Made by a program: the position numbers and the translations under genes
Part shown: positions 17,590 to 26,948 of the stretch, one piece after another
How the letters are laid out: the number at the start of each line of letters is the position of its first letter
How positions within the stretch are numbered: position 1 is the first letter of the stretch
NCBI RefSeq assembly: GCF_027625475.1
Contig: NZ_CP115174.1
Coordinates: 1,826,001 to 1,890,000 of the forward strand
Origin: Sphingomonas abietis
Lineage (GTDB): Bacteria; Pseudomonadota; Alphaproteobacteria; Sphingomonadales; Sphingomonadaceae
Direction of reading: 5' to 3'
Length of the DNA stretch: 64,000 nt
Notes under the pieces: model-generated
What the model saw: only the letters and a program-made list of their open reading frames with translations
Databases searched by the model: none
What the model was told of the DNA's origin: nothing

Positions 17590-17633
17590 GCCGTTCATTG
17601 CGCCGTCATCCCTCGGCGGTGTAAAAGAGCGGC

Positions 17634-17984
17634 ATGACGACGTTTGCGCCCTTTGGCCTCGCGAGAATGGCGGCCGTGCTCATGCTGGCGGGTTTGGCGA
17701 CCGGCACGCTGGCGCAGTCGACGCCGCTGGCCGATCCCGACACGCTCAGCCTGACCGACGCACAGAAGAGCGAGCTATTGGCACACGACACCGAGAGCAG
17801 CGTCGATGCCGCCCGTACCGGCTTGGGCAGCGGCGGCCCGGATCGCCGGATCCATGGCGAGGTCGGGGTGATGGTCGGCTCGAATGGCGCGCGCGGCGCT
17901 TATGGCACGGCCGCCATCCCGCTGGGCGACAATGCCGGCGCCATGGTGTCCGTCGAGAGCAGCCATTACGGGCGGCCGCACTAG
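17634..17984 (+). CDS. Small exported protein, unknown function
   Basis: I do not recognise this family. The 116-residue product has a signal peptide (MLAGLATGTLAQS) and a mature part with an Asp/Ser-rich start and a glycine-rich C-terminal half (HGEVGVMVGSNGARGAYGT) that suggests beta strands, as in small autotransporter-like or barrel fragments. A weak AAGAG ribosome site precedes ATG 17634. It ends 24 bases before the convergent otsA stop. Codon use matches its neighbours, which supports a real gene. Confidence 0.6.
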   Translation: MTTFAPFGLARMAAVLMLAGLATGTLAQSTPLADPDTLSLTDAQKSELLAHDTESSVDAARTGLGSGGPDRRIHGEVGVMVGSNGARGAYGTAAIPLGDNAGAMVSVESSHYGRPH

Positions 17985-18008
17985 CCGCCCGGACCCATGC
18001 GTCGGGCG

Positions 18009-19418
18009 CTAGGCGCCCTTGTCCTGTTCCGCCACGGCGAGCGAATCATCGTCGCCCATCAGTTCCTGGGTGAAGCGACGGCGCCACCACAGCACGTCTT
18101 TCTCCTCGATGCCGTCCATCAAGGCACGCCAGCGGCGAATCCGCTCGTCCTTGGGCATGGCGAGCGCCTGGACGATCGCGTCGGACATCTCCTCGGCCGA
18201 ATAGGGATTCACCAGCACCGCATCCTTCATCTGCTCGGCGGCACCGGCGAAGCGCGAGAGGATGAGCACGCCGGGATCCTCCGGATCCTGCGCGGCGACA
18301 TATTCCTTGGCGACCAGGTTCATGCCGTCGCGCAATGGCGTCACCAGCCCGATCCGCGCGGCGCGATAGATGCCGGCGAGCACATGGCGCGGGAAGCCCT
18401 GGTTGACGTAGCGGATCGGCACCCAGTCGATATCGGCATAGGCGCCGTTGATGCGGCCTGAGAGCGCGTCGAGCGTGGCACGGATGCGCTGATAGCTGCC
18501 GACTTCGCCGCGGGATGGCGGCGCGATCTGGAGGAGGAACACCTCCTTCCGCTGCTCGGGATGATCGACCAGGAAGCGCTCGTAGCCGAGGAAGCGTTCC
18601 TCCAGACCCTTGGAGTAATCGAGCCGGTCGACACCGACGATGAGATCGCGCCCATCGGCGGAATCGCGCATCCTGCGGTAGGTGAGCCGCGCGGACGTCG
18701 AGGTGGCGGCCTCCACGAATTCCTTGGTGTCGATGCCGATCGGGCAGGCGATCGCCTTCACCGATCGATCGCCGAGGTGGATGGTGCCGTCTTCGGACAT
18801 GGTCGCGCCGAGATCGAGCGTCACATAATCGCGGAACGCCTCGAGCCATTCGTCGGTGTGGAAGCCGATCACGTCATAGGCGAGCAGGGTCGTCACCAGC
18901 TCCGCGGCATGGGGCAGCGACGACAGCAGGCGGCGCGGCGGCCACGGGATGTGGAGGAAAAAGCCCATGCGGTTGTTGCAGCCGCGCTTGCGCAGCTCGT
19001 GGCCGAGCGGGATCATGTGATAATCCTGCACCCACACCACATCGTCCTGCTCGATCAGCGGGCGGACGGTATCGGCGAAGCGCTCGTTGACGCGCTGATA
19101 GCCATCCTCGAACCCGCGCTCGAACTCGGCGAGATCGATGCGATAGTGGAACAGCGGCCACAGCGTCCGGTTGGCGTAGCCGTTATAATATTCATCGATG
19201 TCCTGCGCCTCGAGGTCGACGGTGGCGGTGGTGACGCCCTCGGAACGCTGGAAATTGATCTGGCCGGTGAACTCGTCGGTGGGTTCGCCAGACCAGCCGA
19301 ACCAGATGCCGCGATACTCGCGCAGCGCCGCCTGGAAGGCGACGGCGAGGCCGCCCTGCGCGCCGGATTGACCCTTGGGTGCGGACACGCGGTTCGAGAT
19401 GACGATCAGGCGGCTCAT
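18009..19418 (-). CDS. otsA: Trehalose-6-phosphate synthase
   Basis: This 469-residue GT20 enzyme transfers glucose from UDP-glucose to glucose-6-phosphate. It opens with MSRLIVISNRVS and includes IWFGWSGE, VWVQDYHMIPL, GFFLHIPWP and VDRLDYSKGLEERFLGYERF, then PLRDGMNLVAKEYVAAQ near the C-terminus, all classic OtsA blocks. Start 19418 overlaps the stop of the GH15 gene as ATGA, so it is the third gene of the otsB / GH15 / otsA operon. An in-frame extension upstream is inside the GH15 gene and is not used. Length matches OtsA. Confidence 0.96.
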   Translation of the reverse strand: MSRLIVISNRVSAPKGQSGAQGGLAVAFQAALREYRGIWFGWSGEPTDEFTGQINFQRSEGVTTATVDLEAQDIDEYYNGYANRTLWPLFHYRIDLAEFERGFEDGYQRVNERFADTVRPLIEQDDVVWVQDYHMIPLGHELRKRGCNNRMGFFLHIPWPPRRLLSSLPHAAELVTTLLAYDVIGFHTDEWLEAFRDYVTLDLGATMSEDGTIHLGDRSVKAIACPIGIDTKEFVEAATSTSARLTYRRMRDSADGRDLIVGVDRLDYSKGLEERFLGYERFLVDHPEQRKEVFLLQIAPPSRGEVGSYQRIRATLDALSGRINGAYADIDWVPIRYVNQGFPRHVLAGIYRAARIGLVTPLRDGMNLVAKEYVAAQDPEDPGVLILSRFAGAAEQMKDAVLVNPYSAEEMSDAIVQALAMPKDERIRRWRALMDGIEEKDVLWWRRRFTQELMGDDDSLAVAEQDKGA

Positions 19419-21214
19419 CGGATCGAATTCCATGGCTTGGACAGCATGACGGCACAGTTGATCATGCCGACCAGCGAATAGGTTTGCGGATAATTGCCCC
19501 ACAGCTCGTTGGTGGCGGGATCGATATCCTCGGACAACAGCCCGGCGGCGGTGCGCCGCTTGAGCATCTCCTCGAACAGCTGGCGCGCATCCTCGTGGCG
19601 GCCGGTCTGGTAGAGCGCCTCGATCAGCCAGAAGGTGCAGACGTTGAAGGCGGAGTGGGGGACGCCGAAATCATCCTCGCTGTCATAGCGCAGCATGTCG
19701 GTGCCGCGCCGCAGCCCGGTCTCCAGCGCGTAGAGCGTGGCGCGATAGCGCTTGTCGGCGGGGCTGAGGAACCGCAGATCCAGCAGCTGGATCAGGCTGG
19801 CATCGAGATCGTCGCCCGAGAAGGTGGCGGACAGGCGCTGGGTATCGGTGCGCCACGCCTTCTCCACGATGGTGGCGTGCATGGCATCGGCGCGATCCTG
19901 CCAGAAATGGTAGCGATCCTCGAGCCCGAGCTTGTGCGCGGCATTGGCGAGCCGGTCGCACGCCGCCCAGCACATCGCCGCCGAATAGGTGTGGACCGAC
20001 TGGCGGGTGCGCAATTCCCACAGCCCGGCATCGGGCTTGTCATGCACCTCCCAGGCGAGATCACCGACCACCTCCAGCGCGCGGAAATCCTCCTCGTCGG
20101 CCATGCGGAACAGGCGATGATCGAAGAAGGCCTGTACGTTGCACAGGATGATCTGCCCATAGGCATCATGCTGGACCTGCTCATAGGCCTGGTTGCCGAC
20201 CCGCACCGGCCCCATGCCGCGATAGCCGTCGAGGCCGGTCTCGATCCGCTCCTCCAGCTTGGCCTCGCCGAGCACGCCGTAGAGCGGCTGGACATGGCCG
20301 TCCTTGGCGTTCTCCACGATGTTGCGCAGATAGGCGAGGTAGCTTTCCAGCACGTCCAGCGCGCCGACCCGGTTGAGCGCCTGCACGGTGTAATAGGCGT
20401 CACGGATCCAGCAGTAGCGATAATCCCAGTTGCGCCCGGAATCGGCATGTTCGGGGATGGAGGTGGTGAGCGCCGCGACGATCGCGCCGGTCTCCTCATG
20501 CTGGCAGAGCTTGAGCGTGATCGCCGAGCGGATGACGATGTCCTGCCATTCCAGCGGGGTGGCGAGGCCGCGGACCCACGCCTGCCACTCCGTCGTGGTG
20601 TCATGGAGCATCCGCATCAGCGCCGGCATCAGCGCGGTGGAGAAGCTCTCGTCCGGCCCGAGGAAGAAGTTCAGCGGATGCTCCAGCCGGAACACGCGCT
20701 CCTCCTCGATATAGCCGACCGGCGCATCGGTAGAGAGGCGCACCGCCTCGCCGTTGAGCATGAAGCGGATATGGTGCGATCCGGTCGTCGTGGTGACGTC
20801 GGCATGGCCCCAGCCGCGGGTCGGGCGCAGCCGGACGCGGATGCGGGGCGAACCCGACACCGGCCGCACCATCCGGACGAAGGCGACCGGGCGATAGATG
20901 CGCTCGTTGCTGGTGTAGCGCGGGCAGAAATCGGTGATCTCGATGGCGTTGCCATGCTCATCCTCCTGCCGGGTGATGAGGATCGGCGTGTTGCGGAGGT
21001 AATGCTGCTCGGTCTTGGCGCAGCCCTCCAGCTCGATCGCCCACATGCCCTTGGCGTCGTCGGCGCCGGCCTCGACGCCGGAGAGCAGGGACGAGAAGAT
21101 CGGATCGCCGTCGACGCGCGGCAGGCATCCCCAGACGAAGCGGCCCTGCCGGTCGATCAGCGCGGAGACCTGGCAATTGCCGATCGGCCAGAGATCCAGA
21201 TTGGTCTTGATCAT
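19415..21214 (-). CDS. GH15 family glucoamylase/trehalase-like hydrolase
   Basis: This 599-residue protein is a GH15-type (alpha/alpha)6 enzyme with an N-terminal beta-sandwich. The signature NWDYRYCWIRDA lies near the middle and LLSEDIDPATNELWGNYPQT near the C-terminus, where catalytic glutamates are expected. There is no signal peptide, so it acts in the cytoplasm. Related proteins are trehalases in mycobacteria, while others cleave glucans. Position inside a trehalose synthesis operon, with 4-base overlaps on both sides, points to trehalose or a related disaccharide as substrate. This is inference from context. Confidence 0.92.
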   Translation of the reverse strand: MIKTNLDLWPIGNCQVSALIDRQGRFVWGCLPRVDGDPIFSSLLSGVEAGADDAKGMWAIELEGCAKTEQHYLRNTPILITRQEDEHGNAIEITDFCPRYTSNERIYRPVAFVRMVRPVSGSPRIRVRLRPTRGWGHADVTTTTGSHHIRFMLNGEAVRLSTDAPVGYIEEERVFRLEHPLNFFLGPDESFSTALMPALMRMLHDTTTEWQAWVRGLATPLEWQDIVIRSAITLKLCQHEETGAIVAALTTSIPEHADSGRNWDYRYCWIRDAYYTVQALNRVGALDVLESYLAYLRNIVENAKDGHVQPLYGVLGEAKLEERIETGLDGYRGMGPVRVGNQAYEQVQHDAYGQIILCNVQAFFDHRLFRMADEEDFRALEVVGDLAWEVHDKPDAGLWELRTRQSVHTYSAAMCWAACDRLANAAHKLGLEDRYHFWQDRADAMHATIVEKAWRTDTQRLSATFSGDDLDASLIQLLDLRFLSPADKRYRATLYALETGLRRGTDMLRYDSEDDFGVPHSAFNVCTFWLIEALYQTGRHEDARQLFEEMLKRRTAAGLLSEDIDPATNELWGNYPQTYSLVGMINCAVMLSKPWNSIR

Positions 21215-21975
21215 GCTTCACCCCCTGCAACGCCACCCAGCCAGGCATGGACATCGGCCACGCTGGCCAATCGATAACGCGCCGCCGTCTCGCGGGGTCC
21301 GCCGACCAGGATCCCGTATCCGCCCAGCGCTTCGGCGGCGGCGAAGCCGGCCTCGTCGGTCAGGTCGTCGCCGATGAAGATCGGCTGCGTGCCCCGCATC
21401 GGCGGCTCGGCCATGAAGCGGCGGACGGCATCGCCCTTGTCGGCGCCGGCGGCGCGCAGTTCGACCACCATCTTGCCATGCTGGAGGGAGAAGCCCGTCC
21501 GCGCCGCCACTGCGGCCGCCAGCGCGTCGCAGGCAGGGCCGGCATCGGGCGCCTGCCGATAATGGAGCGCGGCGCCATAGGGCTTGTCCTCGACCACGAT
21601 GCCGGGATGATCCGCCGCGAGCGCGTGAAATGCCGCCAGCGCATCAGCGATCGCCTCGGGGCGTTGCGGCGCTTCGTGGCAACCATCCATCCAGCGCAGT
21701 TCGAGGCCGTGGCTGCCGGCGACGGCCAGCGGCTGGTCGCTCATGCCGAGGTGGGACAGGATATCGCCGATGCTCCGGCCGCTGACCACCGCGATCCGGT
21801 GATCCATCCTTTGTGTCAGCCTGGTCAGCAGGCCGTTGAGCGACGGCGCCACCACCACGGCGTCATGCCGCGGGGCGATATCGACCAGGGTGCCGTCGAA
21901 ATCGAGAAACAGGCTGATATCGGCCGCCCGATCGACGATCGGCGGGGCGGGAAGCAAGGTCAGATGTTCGGGCAT
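21211..21975 (-). CDS. otsB: Trehalose-6-phosphate phosphatase
   Basis: This 254-residue HAD-superfamily enzyme removes phosphate from trehalose-6-phosphate. It has the catalytic motif LFLDFDGTLVDIAP (Asp nucleophile), VVSGRSIGDI, and the acidic motif FIGDDLTDEAGF. I use ATG 21975, which opens the recognisable protein; an in-frame ATG at 22065 would add 30 basic residues. Its stop overlaps the GH15 start as ATGA, so this is the first gene of the operon. The promoter should lie in 21976-22110, shared with a divergent transporter gene. Confidence 0.96.
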   Translation of the reverse strand: MPEHLTLLPAPPIVDRAADISLFLDFDGTLVDIAPRHDAVVVAPSLNGLLTRLTQRMDHRIAVVSGRSIGDILSHLGMSDQPLAVAGSHGLELRWMDGCHEAPQRPEAIADALAAFHALAADHPGIVVEDKPYGAALHYRQAPDAGPACDALAAAVAARTGFSLQHGKMVVELRAAGADKGDAVRRFMAEPPMRGTQPIFIGDDLTDEAGFAAAEALGGYGILVGGPRETAARYRLASVADVHAWLGGVAGGEA

Positions 21976-22110
21976 GAGTTTCCGGTGTGGCCGCAGGATG
22001 ATAAGCAAACGCAGCGCGACAGGATCGTTCCGCAACCGAACATGTTTTTTGTCGCGTTGCGGCATCGCGATATTGGCGACGCTCTTTGCGCCGACTTGTA
22101 AACCGCCTAG

Positions 22111-23739
22111 ATGTCGGCGCGATCAGGCATGGGGCGGGACACGGTGGCGACGGAAGCGGAAGTGGCAACGGGGGGAGCGATCGGGGCGGCGCGCGCGCGG
22201 CTGGTGATCGCCGCCTCGTCGGTCGGCACGATCTTCGAATGGTATGATTTCTTCATCTACGGGACGCTGGCGCCGATCATCGGCAGGCTGTTCTTCCCGT
22301 CCGGCAACCCCACGCTGGAATTCCTGGCGGCGCTGGCCTCGTTCGGCATCGGCTTCGGGGTGCGGCCGTTCGGCGCGGTGGTGTTTGGCTATCTCGGTGA
22401 CCGGCTCGGCCGCAAATACACCTTCCTCGCCACCGTCGCGTTGATGGGGCTGGCGACCGCCGGCGTCGGCTTCGTGCCGACCTTCTCGCAGATCGGGGTC
22501 ACCGCGCCGATCATCCTGGTGGGGCTGCGGGTGTTGCAGGGCCTCGCGCTGGGCGGCGAATATGGCGGTGCGACCACCTATGTCGCCGAACATGCCCCCC
22601 GCAACAGGCGCGGCTTCTACACCAGCTTCATCCAGGCGAGCGTGATCGGCGGCTTCCTGCTGAGCCTGATCGTCGTCCTTTCCGCACAGCAGACGATGAA
22701 GCCCGCCGAATGGGATCAGTGGGGTTGGCGGGTGCCGTTCCTCTTTTCCCTGGTGCTGCTGGTGGTGTCGCTGTGGATGCGGCTCAAGCTCCACGAGAGC
22801 CCGATCTTCATGGCGTTGAAGGCGGCCGATCGCGTCGCCGTCAATCCGGTGAAGGAGGCCTTCTCGACACCCGGCAACCTCAAGCTGATCGTGGTCGCGA
22901 TGCTCGGCATCGCCGCCGGGCTGACGGTGATCTGGTACACCGCGCAGTTCGGCGCGCTCTATTTCCTCCAGAGTTCGCAGCGGCTGGACGATAATTGGGC
23001 GCGGATCCTGATCGGGATCGGGGCGGTGATCTCGCTCGGCTGGTTCATCCTGTTCGGCGCGCTGTCCGATCGGATCGGGCGCAAGCCCTCGATCGTGATG
23101 GGCTATGCACTGACCCTGGTGCTGATCTTCCCGCTGTTCCACCTGATGGCGTCGGCTGCCAACCCCGAGTTGGCCACGGCCCAGCGCCGCGCGCCGGTGA
23201 TCGTGTCCGGGCCGGACTGCCGCTACGATCCGTTCGTGTTCGGCAAGCAGCGCACCGATTGCGCGCGGATCATCGAGCATCTCACCAGCAAGGGCGTGCG
23301 CTACAACAAGCTCAACACGCCGGGCACCGCGCTGATCGTCGGCAATCGTGCGGTGGCCGATCGCTCTGCCGAAGGGATCGACAGGGCGCTGACCGATGGC
23401 GGCTGGTCGATCGGCAAGGTCAAGCCGACGATCGGCGGCGCGATCCTGATCGTCTTCTCGGTGGCGATGCTCGGCATGCTCTCGGGCATGACCTACGGGC
23501 CGGTGGCGGCGCTGCTGGCCGAACTGTTCCCGGCGCGCATCCGCTATTCCTCGATGTCGATCCCCTATCATATCGGCACCGGCTATTTCGGCGGTTTCCT
23601 GCCGCTGATCAGCCAATATATCGTGGCCCGCACCGGCAATCCCTTCTCCGGCCTGTGGTATACGTTCGCGGTGGTGGCGATGGCGCTGGTGGTGACGATC
23701 TTCTGGGTGCCCGAGACGAAGGGCAACGATCTCGACTAG
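22111..23739 (+). CDS. MFS transporter, metabolite:H+ symporter (MHS) family
   Basis: This 542-residue inner-membrane transporter has the MHS opening (SVGTIFEWYDFFIYGTLAP), the loop GYLGDRLGRKYTF after helix 2 and GRLGR-like GALSDRIGRKPSI in the second half. ProP, KgtP and citrate carriers belong here. It is about 90 residues longer than ProP because of a soluble insertion (about residues 351-445) between helices of the second half, containing two Cys (PDCRYDPFVFGKQRTDC). The insertion should be periplasmic by topology. Divergent from otsB. ATG 22129 is an alternative start. Substrate unknown. Confidence 0.88.
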   Translation: MSARSGMGRDTVATEAEVATGGAIGAARARLVIAASSVGTIFEWYDFFIYGTLAPIIGRLFFPSGNPTLEFLAALASFGIGFGVRPFGAVVFGYLGDRLGRKYTFLATVALMGLATAGVGFVPTFSQIGVTAPIILVGLRVLQGLALGGEYGGATTYVAEHAPRNRRGFYTSFIQASVIGGFLLSLIVVLSAQQTMKPAEWDQWGWRVPFLFSLVLLVVSLWMRLKLHESPIFMALKAADRVAVNPVKEAFSTPGNLKLIVVAMLGIAAGLTVIWYTAQFGALYFLQSSQRLDDNWARILIGIGAVISLGWFILFGALSDRIGRKPSIVMGYALTLVLIFPLFHLMASAANPELATAQRRAPVIVSGPDCRYDPFVFGKQRTDCARIIEHLTSKGVRYNKLNTPGTALIVGNRAVADRSAEGIDRALTDGGWSIGKVKPTIGGAILIVFSVAMLGMLSGMTYGPVAALLAELFPARIRYSSMSIPYHIGTGYFGGFLPLISQYIVARTGNPFSGLWYTFAVVAMALVVTIFWVPETKGNDLD

Positions 23740-23767
23740 CGCCGGCTCCCTCGCTATCGGCGGCCGG

Positions 23768-24814
23768 GTGTTCGAGTCATCCCCTGCCGCCCTGCGCCTG
23801 ACCATCGATGGCGACGCGATCGCCGCCAACTGGCAGTGGCTGCGCCGACGCGGCGGCGCTGCTGCCTGTGGCGCGGCGGTGAAGGCCAATGGCTATGGCC
23901 TCGGCGCGGCGGAGGTGGTCGCGCGGCTGGCGCGCGAGGGCTGCCGCGATTTCTTCGTGTCGAACTGGGCCGAGGCGATGGCGCTGGGCGCGATGCCGGA
24001 CGGCGCCGCGCTGTCCGTGCTGCATGGCGTGCGCGAGGCGGATATGCCGGCGGCGCTGTCCGGCATCGCGAGGCCGGTGCTGAGTTCCGCCGCGCAGGTG
24101 GCGCGCTGGAAGGCGGCGGGCGGCGGCGCCTGCGACGTGATGATCGACACCGGCATGAACCGGCTCGGCCTGCGGCCCGAGGAAGCGGGCGTGCTCGACG
24201 GGCTGGCGATCGAGACGCTGTTGAGCCATCTGGCCTGCGCCGACGAACCCGATCACCCGCTGAACGAACGCCAGCTCGTCGCCTTCACGGCAGCCGCCGG
24301 CAGGATCCCGGCGAAGCGCTACAGCCTCGCCAACTCGGCCGGCATCGGCCTGGGCGCGCGCTACGCCTTCGATCTGACCCGGCCCGGGCTTGCGCTCTAT
24401 GGCGGCGTGCCGGTGCCGGACGATGAGGCGCAGCGGCATGGTCTGCGCCCGGTCGCACGGATCGAGGCGGCGGTGGTGCAGGTCCGCGACGTCGCGCCCG
24501 GCGAGAGCGTCGGCTATGGCGCCACCTGGGTTGCCGGGCTGGAAAGCCGGGTGGCGATCATCAATATCGGCTATGCCGACGGCTATCTGCGGGCCTTCTC
24601 CAACGCCGGTTCATGGCGATCGCGCGATGCCGTCTACCCCGTCATCGGCCGCGTTTCGATGGATCTGGTGGCGGTGCAGGTGGGCCATGACGTGGGCGAG
24701 GGCGACTGGCTCGCGCTCGATCCGGACCTGCCGGAAGCATCGCGTGTCTCCGGCCTGTCGCAATATGAGTTGCTGACAGGCCTCGGCCACCGCTATCAGC
24801 GCCGCTGGACATGA
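23768..24814 (+). CDS. alr: Alanine racemase
   Basis: This 348-residue PLP enzyme interconverts L- and D-alanine for peptidoglycan. The PLP lysine is in AVKANGYGLGA near residue 38, and the second catalytic base, tyrosine, is in ESVGYGATW. The barrel and C-terminal beta domain (ISMDLVAVQ-like VSMDLVAVQVG) are complete. The start is GTG 23768. It lies 28 bases after the transporter gene and overlaps mlaE by 4 bases, making an alr-mlaE-mlaF operon that joins two envelope functions. Confidence 0.96.
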   Translation: MFESSPAALRLTIDGDAIAANWQWLRRRGGAAACGAAVKANGYGLGAAEVVARLAREGCRDFFVSNWAEAMALGAMPDGAALSVLHGVREADMPAALSGIARPVLSSAAQVARWKAAGGGACDVMIDTGMNRLGLRPEEAGVLDGLAIETLLSHLACADEPDHPLNERQLVAFTAAAGRIPAKRYSLANSAGIGLGARYAFDLTRPGLALYGGVPVPDDEAQRHGLRPVARIEAAVVQVRDVAPGESVGYGATWVAGLESRVAIINIGYADGYLRAFSNAGSWRSRDAVYPVIGRVSMDLVAVQVGHDVGEGDWLALDPDLPEASRVSGLSQYELLTGLGHRYQRRWT

Positions 24815-25608
24815 CAGACGGCCTCCTCGCTCCCTTCCTGAACGCCTTCGCCGCGATCGGCCGCCTTGCGCTGGGCCTGTTCGCGACGATCGGGCGCGTC
24901 ACGGCATTCATCGCCACCACGCTGGTGCGTGCGGCGACCCCGCCTTATTATCCGGCGCGCTTCGCGGCGCAGCTGATGGAGATTGGCTGGTTCTCGCTGC
25001 CGGTGGTGGGCCTCACCGCAATCTTCACCGGCTCCGCGCTCGCCCAGCAGATCTACACCGGCGGATCGCGCTTCGATGCCTCCTCCACCGTGCCCGCCAT
25101 CGTGGTGTTCGGCATGGTGCGCGAGCTCGGGCCGGTGCTGTGCGGGCTGATGGTCGCCGGTCGCGTCGCCTCGGCGATGGCGGCGGAACTGGGCACGATG
25201 CGGGTGACGGAGCAACTCGATGCGCTGACGACGCTGCGCACCGATGCCTATCGCTATCTGATCGCACCGCGCCTGTTCGCCTGCGTGATCGCGCTGCCGA
25301 TCATGGTGCTGATCGCCAACACCATCGGCATCATGGGCGGCTATCTGCTCGCGGTATACAAGCTCGGCTTCAACCCGGCCGCCTATCTGAACAGCACCCG
25401 GCAATATCTCCAGTTCGACGATATCCAGATGGCGGTGGTGAAGGCGGCGGTGTTCGGCTTCATCATCGCGATCATGGGCTGCTACAACGGCTTCCGCACG
25501 GCGGGCGGCGCGGCGGGCGTCGGCAAGGCGACCACCGACGCGGTGGTCTCGTCCTTCATGCTGATCCTGTTCAGCGATCTCATCATCACGATCGTGGCCT
25601 TCGGCTGA
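24811..25608 (+). CDS. mlaE: MlaE-type ABC transporter permease
   Basis: This 265-residue permease belongs to the MlaE/YrbE family, the inner-membrane part of the phospholipid transport system between inner and outer membranes. Family blocks include FTGSALAQQIYTG, VPAIVVFGMVRELGPVLCGLMVAGRV and the ELGTMRVTEQLDAL coupling region, with about five hydrophobic helices. It overlaps alr (ATGA) and shares one base with mlaF (TGATG). The MCE-domain partner (MlaD) is not found downstream in this window. Confidence 0.95.
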   Translation: MTDGLLAPFLNAFAAIGRLALGLFATIGRVTAFIATTLVRAATPPYYPARFAAQLMEIGWFSLPVVGLTAIFTGSALAQQIYTGGSRFDASSTVPAIVVFGMVRELGPVLCGLMVAGRVASAMAAELGTMRVTEQLDALTTLRTDAYRYLIAPRLFACVIALPIMVLIANTIGIMGGYLLAVYKLGFNPAAYLNSTRQYLQFDDIQMAVVKAAVFGFIIAIMGCYNGFRTAGGAAGVGKATTDAVVSSFMLILFSDLIITIVAFG

Positions 25609-26378
25609 TGGCGACGACACTCCACACCGGCCCGAAGATCAAGCTCACCGAAGTGGTGAAGCGGTTCGGCGACAAGAGCGTGCTCGACGGCGTGAACCTT
25701 TCGGTCGAGCCGGGCGAATCGGTGGCGATCATCGGCGGATCGGGAACCGGCAAATCGGTGACGCTCAAGTGCATCCTCGGCCTGCTCACCCCGGACAGCG
25801 GATCGGTGCAGGTCGACGGCCAGGAGATCGTCGGCGCCCGTACCCATGAGATGGAGAAGATCCGCAGCAAGTTCGGCATGCTCTTCCAGGGCGGCGCGCT
25901 GTTCGATTCGATGCCGATCTGGCGGAACGTCACCTTCGGGCTGACCCGCGGCAAGATGCGCCGCGCCGCCGACATGCGGAAGATCGCCGAGGAGAATCTC
26001 GAGCGCGTCGGCCTCGGTCGCGACATCCTCAACCTGCGCCCCAACGAACTGTCCGGCGGCATGCAGAAGCGCGTGGCGCTGGCCCGCGCGATCGCGCCCC
26101 GGCCAGAGATCATCTTCTTCGACGAGCCGACCACCGGCCTCGATCCGATTCGCGCCGACATGATCAACGACCTGATCACGTCGCTGGTGGTCGATCTCGG
26201 CGTCACCGCGCTCACCATCACCCACGACATGGCGTCGGCGCGCAAGATCGCGAACCGGGTGGCCATGCTCTACAATGGCCGGATCATCTGGCACGGCCCG
26301 CGTGATCGGCTCTACGATAGCGGCAACCCCTATGTGGATCAGTTCGTTCAGGGCAGGGCGGACGGTCCGATCCGCTGA
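25608..26378 (+). CDS. mlaF: MlaF-type ABC transporter ATP-binding protein
   Basis: This 256-residue ATPase has Walker A GGSGTGKS at residues 43-50, the signature LSGGMQKR, Walker B IIFFDEPTTGLD and the H-loop THD. Its order and likeness to MlaF identify it as the ATPase for the adjacent MlaE. ATG 25608 overlaps the mlaE stop by one base (TGATG), giving translational coupling; the frame is open further upstream but inside mlaE. mlaD, mlaC and mlaB are not adjacent; the next gene is a peroxiredoxin. Confidence 0.95.
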   Translation: MATTLHTGPKIKLTEVVKRFGDKSVLDGVNLSVEPGESVAIIGGSGTGKSVTLKCILGLLTPDSGSVQVDGQEIVGARTHEMEKIRSKFGMLFQGGALFDSMPIWRNVTFGLTRGKMRRAADMRKIAEENLERVGLGRDILNLRPNELSGGMQKRVALARAIAPRPEIIFFDEPTTGLDPIRADMINDLITSLVVDLGVTALTITHDMASARKIANRVAMLYNGRIIWHGPRDRLYDSGNPYVDQFVQGRADGPIR

Positions 26379-26408
26379 CATTGCGCTGAACAGCCCCAAG
26401 GAGGATTC

Positions 26409-26948
26409 ATGCTCGGCAGAACCGTTCCCGACGTTACCCTCAAGACCCGCGTGCGGGACGATAGCATCGGCGGCGACAATCCCTTTCGCTGGCAGGATGT
26501 GTCGACCGGCGATCTGTTCCGGGGCAAGCGTTCGGTGGTGTTCAGCCTGCCCGGCGCCTTCACGCCGACCTGCTCCAACGAGCAATGCCCGGCTTTCGAG
26601 CGCATGTATGACGACATGAGGGCGGCAGGCGTGGACGAGGTCTATTGCCTGTCGGTCAACGATGCCTTCGTCATGTACCAGTGGGGCCTCAAGCTCGGCG
26701 TCGAGAAGGTGAAGCTGCTGCCGGATGGCTCGGCCGATTTTACCCGGCGCATGGGGATGCTGATCCGCAAGGACCATGTCGGCTTCGGCGCGCGCAGCTG
26801 GCGCTATTCGATGGTCGTGGACGACGACGATATCGTCGCGTGGAACGAGGAGCCGGGCATCAACGACGCCGGGCTCGATGACGATCCCTATGGCGAAACC
26901 AAGCCCGAGAAGATCATGGCCTGGCTGGCGGCGAACCCCAAAAAATAG
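26409..26948 (+). CDS. Peroxiredoxin (Prx5/redoxin type)
   Basis: This 179-residue thiol peroxidase has the Prx5-like motif FSLPGAFTPTC with peroxidatic Cys55, a second Cys at 60 (NEQC) and a third in VYCLSVND, then GVEKVKLLPDGSADFTRRMGM typical of the group. It reduces hydroperoxides using thioredoxin, glutaredoxin or glutathione; no glutaredoxin domain is fused. An AAGGAGG ribosome site lies 6 bases before the ATG. It sits alone after mlaF with a 30-base gap, so read-through from alr-mlaEF is possible. Confidence 0.93.
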   Translation: MLGRTVPDVTLKTRVRDDSIGGDNPFRWQDVSTGDLFRGKRSVVFSLPGAFTPTCSNEQCPAFERMYDDMRAAGVDEVYCLSVNDAFVMYQWGLKLGVEKVKLLPDGSADFTRRMGMLIRKDHVGFGARSWRYSMVVDDDDIVAWNEEPGINDAGLDDDPYGETKPEKIMAWLAANPKK

